Below are positions 51,470 to 60,930 of a stretch of 64,000 nt of DNA, piece after piece. Every line of letters starts with the position of its first letter. Positions within the stretch are counted from its first letter, which is position 1. A model generated the notes under the pieces. That model made no database searches, was not told the origin of the DNA, and saw only the letters and a list, made by a program, of their open reading frames with translations. The position numbers and the translations under genes are program-made. The stretch comes from Eutreptiella sp. 'Long Island Sound 2002' (taxonomy: Eukaryota > Euglenozoa > Euglenophyceae > Eutreptiales > Eutreptiaceae). The stretch lies in contig OZ038381.1 of NCBI GenBank assembly GCA_964036045.1, positions 114,101,790-114,165,789 of the forward strand, in the 5' to 3' direction.

Positions 51470-53186
51470 CATAGTGGGATTGCCAAGGGTGGTCGTCCCC
51501 CATGTGGGGCGAGCCATTGCCTGAGCGTTGGCGAAGAAGAGCAGGTTCGCAGGAACGTCAGCACGGAGGGTAGGTACTCGCCGGGACGGTGGGCCCATTT
51601 TTCGTGGTCCAGGAAATCGGGTCTATTCCCTTGGGCCATTTTGCAGCGTGTTGAAGAACTCGACTGCCTTTTGCCGGGGGCCTGTTGGTGGCCCGCTTCT
51701 TTACTGTGTGGTCACTGTGTGTATGCCGTTCCGTGCGTGCGGGACCGGTGTGGATCGTGGTTCGGGGATTTTTAGGGTGTGTCTCGCCGGCTGCGCTTGC
51801 CTCCCATTTTTCTGGCCAGTGCCGAATCCGACTCCTCGCGGTCTAGGTAGAAGTCCTCAGCATCCATCAGGGTAGGGGCCATCTCCGGTTTTTCTAGGTG
51901 CACCGCCCACCAGCGTTTTGGTGCCACTTGCGCCGTGAGCATGGAACTCACCGCTGCCCACTCCGCTGACTCGTTAATGCCTGTTTTTGGTGGTATGTGT
52001 AGCCATCCTCGTTTTCCTTCCACCAATGCCTGCCCTATGAAATTGATTTTCAGCGGGCTTGGTTCTGTGCGCTTTCCCCCGCGGGTATTGGTATCTGATC
52101 CGTGCCCATGTTATCCACGTCATACGCATCATGCATCAGGTCTCGAACCGGTGTTTCCAGGATGGGGTCGGTACTGCGTTGGGATTGTGCTCCCGTGCCT
52201 TTTGCCGATGGTGTCGCTGGTATGGTGGTCGCGTCCGGTGCCTTGAATTCTGTTCCTCGCGGTGTGCTCTTTTTCTCCTCGGCTTTTCCTTGTCCATCCA
52301 GGTTGAAGTGCCGTCCCATCATGGCCAGTATGTTACTGTCTTGGGTGCGTGATACCTCCATTTGTTTCAGGGAATTTTGCATTCCGTCGAGTCTCCGTGA
52401 GATATTTCCTGTCTTCTCTTTCACTTGTTCGACGTCTTTTTTGAGGATGTCCACTTCGCCTTCCAGATTTGCCATTCGCTGTGATTCCTTTTGGGTCATA
52501 CCTGCTCCCGTGTGCGCCTATGAGGAGCTGCTGGCTTCGCCTTTTTCGCGGGCCACGTCCGTTGCGTGTGTCCTCGAGTTCGGCTGGGGTCCTCTCGTGG
52601 TGGTCGTCGGTGTGTCGCATTGTATAGCTCGTATCTCCTTGTGTGTTGCCAGTTGCTTTAGCGTATTTTTCACTGCTTCTTCTGTGTCAAATCCGCCCAC
52701 CACACAGGATGTCATTGTGTCATTGAGCTCGCATGTGGCCGAGTCACCCATGTGCTCCATGATTGAGTCGATGATTTTGTCCTTGATCTCTCCATTCGTG
52801 GACGTGATTTTGATGGATAATTTTTCTTGATCATGAATTGGCGTCGGCTCACTATTGTCTCGTCGATTCGCACTTGCTGCTCGAATGCCCGCCATAATTT
52901 TGTCGCGATCTTTCGGCTTGTCGCACTCCCAACTTTCATGTCCGCTTCCTCCACAATTGTAACATTTGTTTGCCTTCGGGCATTGCCATATTTTGTGCTC
53001 CTCTGATCCGCAAGCATAGCAACGTGGCTTTCTTCCTTCTTTTCCTTTTCCCGAGATTCCCTTACAGTTTGCAGTGCTATGTCGGCTCCATCCATGTGTA
53101 CTGCACCATACCGCTCCGGGAAATCGCGTGGTGTTCTTCGTGACTGTCATTAGGGCGATGATATTCCTTTGGCTACAGGTACGCAT
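51470..53186 (-). pseudogene. Penelope-like element N-terminal region with CCHC zinc knuckles
   Basis: Frame 53186-52518 contains CYACGSEEHKIWQC and CYNCGGSGHESWEC, two CX2CX4HX4C knuckles typical of nucleocapsid-type RNA binding, then an IKITSTNGEIKDKIIDSIME segment. Frame 52499-52050 is a coiled coil (MANLEGEVDILKKDVEQVKE) with Thr/Pro linker. Frame 52026-51772 (GWLHIPPKTGINESAEWAAV) follows, then 51639-51480 (PGEYLPSVLTFLRTCSSS) which ends at E2. Frames need joining at about 52510, 52040 and 51700. It may equally be an ORF1 of a LINE that happens to lie here, but it is in the right place and orientation for the PLE. Confidence 0.5.
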
Positions 53187-53199
53187 TTCATAAAGTCCG

Positions 53200-53720
53200 G
53201 TCTTCCGGTCTGCCCGGTCTTCCCGTTTCGCGCAGTTTATTCTAGCAAAACTTGTACTTTACGCCGGTTTACGCAGTTTATGCAGTTTATGCAGACCGAA
53301 CAGTTTATGCAGTTTATGCGGTTCGTTTTAGTTTATTAGAAGACCGGTCCAGACCGGTCCAGACCGGTCGTTGAACAAACCGCGTAAAACGATCTAAACG
53401 GGCCGGTCCGATCATTTCGAGCAGTTTATGCAGTTTATACAGTTCACATCAAAAACACGTATAAACAGGTCGAACCGGTCGGACCGCCCAGTTTAGCGCG
53501 TTTTATGCAGTTTGTTCAAAGACCGGTCCGGACCGGTCCGGTCTGGTCTTTACACGAAGTGAAATGAACGGTTCGGTCCGGTCGGTTCGATCAGTTCGTC
53601 TCGTTTTATGCAGTTGGCGCAGAAGAAGTAAAAACCTTGTAATCCTTGTATCCCTTTTTCGTTTGAGTTCGTTTGAGTTGGTACAAAGACCGGTCTAGAC
53701 CGGTCTTGTGATCTGCCAAA
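53200..53720. repeat. GACCGGTC and GCAGTTTATGCAGTTTATGC repeats
   Basis: Many copies of GACCGGTCC/AGACCGGTC and of GCAGTTTATG are interspersed, including GGTCCAGACCGGTCCAGACC near 53345. The palindromic ACCGGT gives hairpin potential. The block lies between the upstream pseudo-LTR and the zinc-knuckle frame, where a leader or promoter of the Penelope-like element would be. Confidence 0.8.
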
Positions 53721-53997
53721 CTGGTCTACATGCAAAACTCTAATCCTTTGTCGAATCATCAAAAAACACCAAAACCACAAGATCCGCCACATGCAAATAC
53801 CCCTGACCCAACCCTTCACACAAAAGTCACACTTTGCACAAAAATCCAGACCGGACAAGACCGTTGTGCTAGTAGCCAAAGGAATATAGATCGTGCATGC
53901 TGTGGTGATGATGAGTTCAAGGAATGCCATTGTAGCTTTTTCACAAACAGTGTCGTTCGTGGCTCGTGTTGATGTTAGTCAACTGCACACACACCGC
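53721..53997. other. No recognisable gene
   Basis: A/C-rich unique sequence between the ACCGGTC block and the 3' terminus of the upstream Penelope-like copy (AGTCTCAATCCCAGTCTTGA). Confidence 0.4.
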
Positions 53998-54690
53998 GGT
54001 CAGTAGTCTCAATCCCAGTCTTGATTTACCCAAGCCAAACCTTGTACCTCTTCAGGCGCACACGGAGCAAAAGAGCCAAGCAGGCGCTAACATAAACAAA
54101 CAATCTGTTTTCACAACAAGGCAGGGCACTTGAATGGCCACCCAGCGCATAGACTGTGACATCCTGCTGGTAGCTATTCATGTGCAAGGGCATTCAATAT
54201 CGTATGCATGTACAACGTGTATGTGGATATACACATCATATGCTCACCTGGTCTTTTTTCGTGGACCAGCTGTCGTTCCGTGTGTGCTGTCTGTGCTGTG
54301 CTGTGCTGTGTTGTGCTGTAATGTGCTTTGCTGTGCTGTGCCGTGCCGTGCCGTGTCGTGCTGTGCCTTGCTGTGCCGTGTTGTGCTGTGCCGTGCTGTG
54401 TTTCGCTGTGACTGGTTGTGCTGTGCTGTGTGGTGCCTGCTCACCTGGTCTCTCGCCATTCTTGCACCGGTAGTCCCCATCGTGCAAGCCTTTGGTACAG
54501 TGTGTGTTTCCACCATGATTCTGGATACCCTTTGTTTTGCAGGTCACTGAACGCCTGCTGCATATTGGGCATTGCATCCTGCTTTGTGTCCCTGTAATAT
54601 GCACAGTTTTTTGCCATTGCCGGTGTGAGGGATCTCAGTGTGCGCTTTGCTTTACCGTTGTACCAATCAGGAAACCTCCGCAGTCGCTGT
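53998..54690 (-). repeat. Penelope-like element 3' end, upstream pseudo-LTR copy
   Basis: Near-identical to 36491-37180 in the same orientation; differences include the number of TGTGC units (54289-54432) and a few substitutions. It starts inside the RT C-terminus (QQRLRRFPDWYNGKAKR) at 54690, where it is cut by the minisatellite. A 5'-truncated unit in tandem ahead of a longer unit is usual for Penelope-like elements. Confidence 0.8.
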
Positions 54691-54797
54691 TGTGCCGTGG
54701 ATGGTTGCTGTTATTTCGTGGAGGGTTGTGGATGATTACCGTTATTTCCTCGTGGGCTGTGGATGGTGGCTGTTATTTCCTGGTGGGCTGTGGAAAA
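54691..54797. repeat. GTGGATGATTACCGTTATTTCCTG minisatellite, right block
   Basis: Four units matching 36385-36490. It marks the outer right border of the Penelope-like locus. Confidence 0.8.
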
Positions 54798-54817
54798 AAA
54801 AGCAAAGCTAAAGAAAA

Positions 54818-54900
54818 TTGCAGGCACCACGGTTTGAACCCAAGACCCTTGGGATTAGAAGCCAGTACAACTACCAACTAAGCTATATCAAGATCTGCAA
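54818..54900 (-). tRNA. tRNA-Arg(UCU)-like sequence, probably pseudogene or SINE head
   Basis: On the minus strand a perfect A-box TAGCTTAGTTGG (54874-54885) and a near-consensus B-box GGTTCAAACC (54831-54840) are spaced as in tRNA. The anticodon loop reads CTTCTAA with UCU. The ends TTGCAG and CTGCAA pair over six bases. The anticodon stem pairs poorly (CTGG against CCCAAG), and seven extra bases precede the A-box, so a functional tRNA is doubtful. A tRNA-derived SINE promoter or decayed gene is more likely. Confidence 0.5.
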
Positions 54901-55079
54901 GAATTTGAACATCAGAGAGTGGATGGCATAGTCAAAAAAAAGGGGGGTGAGTGTCCTTATAGCACCCCCTGACACAATATGGCACAAAGAATCCTTAAAA
55001 TTGAAGGAAATATTTGGTATGAGGGAGGGCTTCCAAAATTTGTCCATATCAACTTTTTCCGGGCCCAATTAAAGCCCCC

Positions 55080-55180
55080 GGTGGTATGCCAAAATCGGCC
55101 AACTTCGGTGCCTTGGACGCGGAGGGAGTTGCGCGGGGGGGGGGGGGGGGGGCGGGGAGGTCACCCCCAAAAAGTAAAAG
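55080..55180. repeat. G run and A-rich flank
   Basis: A G-only tract of about 16 at 55136 within G-rich sequence. No gene. Confidence 0.7.
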
Positions 55181-55312
55181 CAAATTAAGGAATGAAAAAT
55201 TAAAACAGAACCAAGAAATTACAAAAAAACTATCAAACACAACCACAAGTGAGCATCAATCTTTCCCCATGTTTCATCAAATGCCAGGATGTCATGATTA
55301 AGTCTACCGGGT

Positions 55313-55605
55313 CTACTTTTGGTTGGGGAGGAGTAGCATGCCCCCACTTGCTACATCATGATGTCGAGCGTGCACAACGATGTGTGTGGCAAGCATCTCT
55401 GCGAGTTGATTGAGATAGTCATGAGCACATGAAGCAACATGGGGTGTGCCGTGTATCAACACCTTTGCTTGGTCTTCATACTCTCTCATTTTCTCGTCCC
55501 ACAATTGGGAAAATGTGAGCAACTCTAGCTTGTGCTTCTCGGTGATTTCCTCCTTTTCTTCGTCGTAGGCATGCCTCGATGCCTTTTCCAAGCGCCTGAG
55601 AGAAG
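55313..55605 (-). CDS. Putative host exon, coiled-coil protein
   Basis: Reads LEKASRHAYDEEKEEITEKH, then LELLTFSQLWDEKMREYEDQ, then YLNQLAEMLATHIVVHAR. A CTTCTCTCAG acceptor lies directly before the segment (about 55602). Heptad-like charged sequence with LWDEKMREYED resembles coiled-coil cytoskeletal or flagellar proteins of protists in general style only. The donor is unclear and the frame ends in TAG at 55313. It could be a downstream exon of the minus-strand frame at 58.9 kb. Confidence 0.35.
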
Positions 55606-55855
55606 TGTGACATGTAACACGTCAAGGGTATTCGTTGCTTACTCTTACCAACCGCAACTCAACTCTGCACAATAAATCGTCTCATGTGCATCATTGTCTC
55701 ATCTTGGGCGGAGCTAGCACATGGTGCATTGACACAAAGCTTTTAGGATGCAGCGGACCGGGAACTCGAAATGCTGCCCGCCCTCTTGTCCAATTTCCCC
55801 GCCAAAAGAAGAAACGAAGACGATACAGATTTGTGCCCAATGCCACGGATCTCTG
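55606..55855. other. No recognisable gene
   Basis: Unique sequence without coding signal that I trust. Confidence 0.3.
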
Positions 55856-55975
55856 CATTGTATTCCGTGGCATATGCCACGGATATCGACTGGATGGGCA
55901 CAAATATTACATCCGTGGCATTAAGGCCCGAGGATATCCTCAGATATCGCTGGAAAATGACCCGAGGAAATTAAC
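55856..55975. repeat. CCGTGGCATATGCCACGG palindrome and GGATATC repeats
   Basis: A perfect 18-bp palindrome at about 55867-55884, then repeated ATATC motifs (GGATATCCTCAGATATC). Related to the hairpin repeat at 57433-57545; the two likely belong to one MITE-like family. Confidence 0.8.
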
Positions 55976-55978
55976 TAG

Positions 55979-56350
55979 TTAACTAGCGCGCATCCTTGCA
56001 CGCGCATCCTTGCACATTCCCCATGAACACCCTTGCATAGGAGACACGTGAAGAACGCATTTGAACACCACTTGGAGTAAAACACATCCAAAATGAGCTT
56101 TCTCCCATGCACCTTCAAACAAGCTCTCCACAATCATGGAACACATAAGCACATATGGATGGTCTAATGGGAGCCAATCATTTCGGTGACACAAGATTCG
56201 AAACCCCAAGAACCAAACTTGGGAGGAAACCTGAGCTTGGCACAAGACATATGATGCACAGCATGGGTCACATGTGACAGGTGGTTGGGTACCAAATGCA
56301 CTCTTCTTGGTGGCATGGTCACAAGGGTAGCATTGCATTTCCTTTTTCAC
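55979..56350 (-). CDS. Possible exon of unknown protein
   Basis: An open frame of 123 codons: CYPCDHATKKSAFGTQPPVT, CDPCCASYVLCQ, then LLQVVFKCVLHVSPMQGCSW. Cys-rich with two CxxC pairs. No family recognised; it could be chance. TAG precedes 55979. Confidence 0.25.
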   Translation of the reverse strand: MKKEMQCYPCDHATKKSAFGTQPPVTCDPCCASYVLCQAQVSSQVWFLGFRILCHRNDWLPLDHPYVLMCSMIVESLFEGAWEKAHFGCVLLQVVFKCVLHVSPMQGCSWGMCKDARARMRAS

Positions 56351-56554
56351 CTACACTTCCTTTCCGACCTTTTTTTGGCGGTTGCTCTTCAGACACAGCC
56401 TGGCCAAAGGGCTGACAAATCTTCGCTTGGCAGGTGTTGCCGAGGCTGCCCATGCACGAGAACGGTGCATCTTGGACTCATACACAATGCTCTCCTGCTC
56501 ATTAAGCTCATATGTAGACGGTTCCTTCTCACTCAGGAGCTGCGCCTAGCCGCG

Positions 56555-56735
56555 GCTGGGTGGCTGGGAGGCTCTGGAACCCCCCCCCCCTCCCCCCCCC
56601 CCTGGCTGGCTGGCTGGCTGGCTGGCTGGCGCGCCCCCGGAAAACAGCCAAAATACGTAGTGCACCATTGTACCGCCTCTTCTCATGCATGGTATGGGTC
56701 TGGGGATGGGTTTGCAAGGGTGGGGGGGGGTCGGC
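56555..56735. repeat. (GGCT)n with C run, copy 1
   Basis: C/T-rich run followed by six GGCT units and GGCGCGCC. A related block is at 57195-57275 (GGCTGGCTGGCTGGCGCG, CCGGCCGGCCGG, then a C run of about 20). Confidence 0.85.
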
Positions 56736-57194
56736 CACCTTTCAAGAACACCCTTACCTCATACTGCAAGTTGCCTTGCCTTCGGATCTCCCATAAAGAC
56801 CACATAGAATCACCGCATTAGATGTATGTTCAACTGCAAATGTTGTTGTTACCGATGTAAACCTCAGAGTACACAATTGTCCTCAATCTCAAATATATAC
56901 CATCCATATTGCAATATATATCCCAAGGCACCTTTCCAAAAAACACTTACGTCTCCAACTCCTCATTCCGCGACATGTAACCCAACACAAAGTCATGCAC
57001 CTTTTGGGTCAGAACATAGTAAGCTTGATACTTGTCATGGGAAACAGGCATGTCATCATGCACCACATTTGCAAAAGGAATTGTTTTGTTTTACCACACA
57101 ATTTTACCACACACTCCATGGATCGGTGACATCATCTTGAGATCTTGAGAGCAAGGGTGGTGAGGCGAACATGCATGTACATGCAAAGCAATGG

Positions 57195-57275
57195 TGGTTG
57201 GCTAGGTGGCTGGCTGGCTGGCTGGCGCGGGCCGGCCGGCCGGCCGAAACCCCCCCCCCCCCCCCCCCCTGGTTG
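57195..57275. repeat. (GGCT)n / CCGG with C run, copy 2
   Basis: GGCTGGCTGGCTGGCGCGGG then GCCGGCCGGCCGG and about twenty C. Same composition and order as 56.6 kb. Confidence 0.85.
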
Positions 57276-57432
57276 GCGCCGCTCCTCAATAGTGTCAATG
57301 GGAAGGTGGCATACTCCTCCCCGTAGTGAGATCAGGCTGGAGGGGGTAGTTTTTTTTTTGCCTAAAAATAGGCTCATTGCGACAAGCATTTTGTGAACAC
57401 GCACATTATTGAGTTTGGAGGGAGTTGACCCG

Positions 57433-57545
57433 GGGTATCCGCAGATATCCGTGGTATATAACCCAGGATATCACCGTTGCAATATCCCGGGTCATATACC
57501 ACGGATATCTGCGCATATCCTCTGGCCTATGCCACGGATATAAAT
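57433..57545. repeat. MITE-like inverted repeat, about 32-bp arms
   Basis: The left arm GCAGATATCCGTGGTATATA (57441-57460) pairs with the right arm ATATACCACGGATATCTGC (about 57492-57511) around a 30-base loop. The ends GGGTATCC and GGATATGC are also complementary. Shares CCACGGATAT with 55.87 kb. No coding capacity. Confidence 0.85.
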
Positions 57546-57644
57546 ATGCAATAATACGATTGATAAAAACGAAATGCTCCAATGATCACCAGTCCCAAGT
57601 CTGTAAGAATCCTTGCCGGCGTCCATGCCGATGATCGTCGTGTG

Positions 57645-57745
57645 TAGGATTTAAAAATTTCGTGAAAATTCAGGATTTTAAATTTCAGGTGAAAAATAAC
57701 GTGAAATTTTCGTGAAAATTTCACCTTTTTTGAAAATTATGAAAA
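57645..57745. repeat. GTGAAAATTTC-type A/T repeats
   Basis: GTGAAAATT, GTGAAATTTTCG and GTGAAAATTTCACC occur in direct and inverted forms; related to 58256-58312. Confidence 0.75.
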
Positions 57746-58255
57746 TTATGGTCCCTGTGGGAAGGGGGGGGCTCTGTAGCAGCATAGCACGGAATCCTTG
57801 CACCATAACCAAGCCCTTGATGAAAGACATTAATGGACACATGACAATTAGAATGGCGAAGTCCACAAACAATGTGATGGGTGACAATTTAATTCCTACC
57901 GGCAACCCACAGCTGTTTAGGGGAACGTTTCACAGCACGCAACGTTACTCAGGTAACACCGGACTGTGACCCCCGTACTGTATACCCCTCCTTCTCCGTG
58001 TTACCTGGCACCGGGTAGAACTATGTTACTCAAGGGTTGCTCGGGACCCCCCCCCCCCCCATGTTACCCCAGAAACATAAGGTATCGTGAAACATTCCCT
58101 AGCTAGTACTCCAAATTCAGTTGCACGATGCAATGCGCACGGCAGGGAGCAAAAGAATCCTCCGCCCCCGGGTGCTCAAGTTCTTGTTTTTCATATTGTT
58201 TATGAAAAAAAGAAGGAACGGCACATTTTCAGTGAAATTTTCATTTGAAAGATAA
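57746..58255. other. No recognisable gene
   Basis: Contains GTTACTCAGGTAACACC and similar GTTAC/GGTAAC inverted pairs at 57940-58070. Otherwise nothing. Confidence 0.35.
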
Positions 58256-58312
58256 GCTTAAATTTCTTTGAAAATTTCTTTGAAAATTTCATTGAAAATT
58301 TCGCTTGAAAAT
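58256..58312. repeat. TTGAAAATTTC tandem repeat
   Basis: Five units of 12 bp (TTTGAAAATTTC, TTTGAAAATTTC, ATTGAAAATTTC, GCTTGAAAATTTC). Confidence 0.9.
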
Positions 58313-58369
58313 TTCGTCCCCTCACCTATATTAAAGCACCTTTCATGCACAAGGTATCCATCCACGTTC

Positions 58370-58929
58370 ATGCCCTTACTCTCCCTCGTTGCCACCTTGC
58401 AACCCTTCGTGCGCTGAGCGTGCACACCGGCCTTGCTTAATGTTGAACTCCCGCATTTTGTCGGTCCATTGTTGTGCATCGTACCACCGCCCCTCTTTCT
58501 CGGCAAGTAACCTATGAAGACGATGATAAGGAGGGCATCATGGGCGGTGTGGAACCAAACCACCTACCTTGGTGCGGGTAGCGACCAGACAGCGTCTGAG
58601 GGCAACATGAGAGATTGATTCGGGATGCAAGAGCGAGAAGCATATTCGTTAGTCTTGCATGGTAGATTTGCGAGAGGAGACGAGATATGCATCGAACGTC
58701 ACAGGCCGAAGGGGCTTTTAGCTTGCATAACGGGGACATAGGTAGGTTCATCAATGGTGCTAGAAGCCGCATCCAATGGCACTCGGTGGTTACAACACGG
58801 TGGGTGATTGAAAGGGTGACAAGCACACCTGCTCTCCTCCATACGTTGTAGTCGGACTTGGCCCTCAAGTATTTGGGCCTCGAGCTGCAATAGCTTGCTA
58901 TCATTTTGTTCATTCGATATGGTGTCCAT
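58370..58929 (-). CDS. Putative host gene, two or more exons, unknown product
   Basis: ATG at 58927-58929 opens MDTISNEQNDSKLLQLEAQI, LEGQVRLQRMEESRC, a short amphipathic coil. Further on, TTGCCCTCAG may begin an exon ending CACCAAG|GTAGGT, followed by a 56-bp intron to CTTCATAG, then LLAEKEGRWYDAQQWTDKMR and EFNIKQGRCARSAHEGLQG. The two-coil pieces and short intron look gene-like, and the frame may continue to the exon at 55.3-55.6 kb. First exon terminates at TGA unless spliced. No family is recognised. Confidence 0.3.
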
Positions 58930-59700
58930 TGTGTGTTGGATCAGGCCTCCATAATGCTACACACGTTGCAGTGGGGCGTGAATTAAGGCATTGCACGGCT
59001 TCATCACATCTTCCGTTAAAACCTAACAAATGGATGGCGTGGCAATTGACTTGGAGGTTCTACGAAGGAGACGCGGGAGTATGTTGGTAGCACGGGGGCA
59101 AGTCCCTTAACCAGGAGACTATGCTCTCAACGCCATAAATTGGACGAAGGTTTGCCATAGTAGCATGTATCAAAAATCAATGCACTGTGCTTGGATGCAA
59201 AACTTCACACTCCACAAGTTGCCTTCATATGTTGGCATTTATGTGTGGCTTGTCCAAGTTGTCCAAGTTTATGAGCCACCTAACTTCTACAAGTGAGCAG
59301 TTGCATGAATATGCAACAATCCAATCCACTTGGGTTATCTAATAATAACAATGTGCTTACACAATTCCAATGAACTGCTTTCACTTTTTACTGTAGGTAC
59401 TGCATTAAAGTGCGCAAACGGTGAAATGTGATCCCCTCTGAGCCATTTCTCAGAGCTTGATCCTTTGGCATCGCACAAAATGTGGCAGTGGACTGTGGGG
59501 AACTGTGGCGATGAGAAAGACAAGGTGCAACTTCTATTAGCGCCGACAGCGTGCTTCGATAACCTCCATTCACCCTACGATATGTCCTCACAATACCTTG
59601 TCATTTGTCCCATTTCACCGTGACTGTGGCTGCAGTGAAACAGAATTGACTCATATCGATACAAATAAGGAACGGGTGAACAACTTCAGTGTCGTAAATT
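58930..59700. promoter_or_regulatory. Intergenic region between divergent genes
   Basis: Lies between the minus-strand frame (start 58929) and adenosine kinase (start 59798). No TATA-like or repeat structure stands out, and no gene is supported. It probably carries promoters for both directions. Confidence 0.3.
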
Positions 59701-59797
59701 TGGCAGCGTGCCCCTGTGTAGTGGCACTACAACTGTTGATGGTACCGCTGAGGCGTCAGCAGGCTTCTTTGCGACGGGGTCTGCAGCGAAACTCACA

Positions 59798-60930
59798 ATG
59801 ACTTTGAAGATCTATGGACAGGGTAACCCTCTTCTGGACATCTCAGCTGAAGTGTCAACAGACTTGTTGACCAAGTATGACCTTAAAGCCGCCAACGCCA
59901 TCCTGGCTGAAGAAAAGCACGTCCCTCTTTATGAAGAACTGTCCGCTCTCCCTGGCGTGCAATACATCCCTGGTGGTGCGACCTTGAACTCCATCCGTGT
60001 TGCCAATTGGATGTTGGAAGAGCCTGGTCTGTGCAGCTATGTGGGGTGTGTTGGAAAGGACAAGTACGGCACCACCATGACGGAGAAGTGCACTGCTGAA
60101 GGCTTGGCTGTGCCCTTCATGGTCACTGAGGAGCAGCCCACTGGAACGTGCGGTGTATTGGTCACCGGCATCGAGCGTTCGCTTGTTGCCAACTTGGCCG
60201 CCGCAAACCTTTTCAAGGACGAGCACTTCGGAGAGTGCGCCGAAGCCAAGGCCTGCCTCGAGGGCGCAGATATCATCTACAGTGCTGGGTTCTTTCTGAC
60301 TGTGTCTGTTCCTTCCATTGTCAGGTGCCCTGCTCCCATCTGTTGAACGTATCGCCAACCTTTTTCGCCACCTGTGCTTCCTTTTCAAGAACCTTGGCCC
60401 TTACAAACTATTCCCACTTTTTACCTGGCTGCAGGGCCGGTAAGCATTGCCTGGAGAACAAGAAGACCATGTGTTTGAACCTGTCTGCCCCGTTCATCGT
60501 TCAATTCTTCGGCACCCAGTTGGCAGAGGTTATGCCATACGTGGACATCCTTTTCTCGAATGACGACGAGGCCAAGGAGTACGCCAAGGCCAACAATCTT
60601 GGCACCGAGGATGTTGCCGAAATCGCAAAGAAGTGCGTTGAACTGCCCAAGGAAGGCGACCGTCCGCGAACAGTCGTTTTCACCTGCGGCAAGGAAGCGA
60701 CCATTGTGGCGACCAAGGAAGGAGTTAAGTCTTATCCAGTTGCCACTTTGGACCAGAGCAAGATTGTGGATACCAACGGTGCCGGAGATGCCTTTGTTGG
60801 TGGTTTTCTTGCATACCTGGCGAAGGGCAAGGACATGGAGGCCTGTGTGCTGGCTGGGCACTACTCAGCCGGTGTTATCATCCAGCACTCTGGTTGCACT
60901 TTCCCCGAGAAGCCTGAATACTCTGGGTGA
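59798..60930 (+). CDS. ADK: Adenosine kinase (two exons)
   Basis: PfkB-family kinase that phosphorylates adenosine to AMP (purine salvage, methyl-cycle support), cytosolic in most eukaryotes. Exons 59798-60324 and 60435-60930, total 340 residues, close to the usual 340-350. The only in-frame ATG opens MTLKIYGQGNPLLDISAEV. Signatures: GGATLNSIRVANWML, PTGTCGVLVTGIERSLVANL, AGFFLTVS, NLSAPFIVQFF, and DTNGAGDAFVGGFLAYLA with the catalytic Asp of the GAGD motif. It ends GCTFPEKPEYSG, TGA at 60928-60930, where the family normally ends. The last sense codons overlap GGGTGAGC, which could serve as a donor, so a short extra exon cannot be excluded. Codon use is GC-rich and there are no internal stops: a live host gene. 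Confidence 0.95.
60325..60434 (+). other. Adenosine kinase intron
   Basis: GT-AG, 110 bp. TTGTCAG|GTGCCC at the donor and TGGCTGCAG|GGCCGG at the acceptor restore SVPSIVRAGKHCLENKKT, matching the family. No introner core motif. Confidence 0.9.

Larger units (their letters stand above)
36491..54690 (-). mobile_element. Penelope-like retroelement, GIY-YIG first (Chlamys-like), with pseudo-LTR and nested E2
   Basis: Read on the minus strand: a 3'-end copy (54690-53998), a repeat-rich leader (53.7-53.2 kb), a zinc-knuckle protein region (53186-51480), E2 insertion, then the remaining N-terminal region, GIY-YIG domain, reverse transcriptase and 3' end (41.02-36.49 kb). The protein part at 51639-51480 ends at E2 and reading resumes at 41.02 kb. 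The upstream partial copy and the downstream 3' end are near-identical over about 0.7 kb, the pseudo-LTR tandem typical of Penelope-like elements. GIY-YIG before RT is the permuted order described for Chlamys elements of green algae and protists. Confidence 0.65.
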
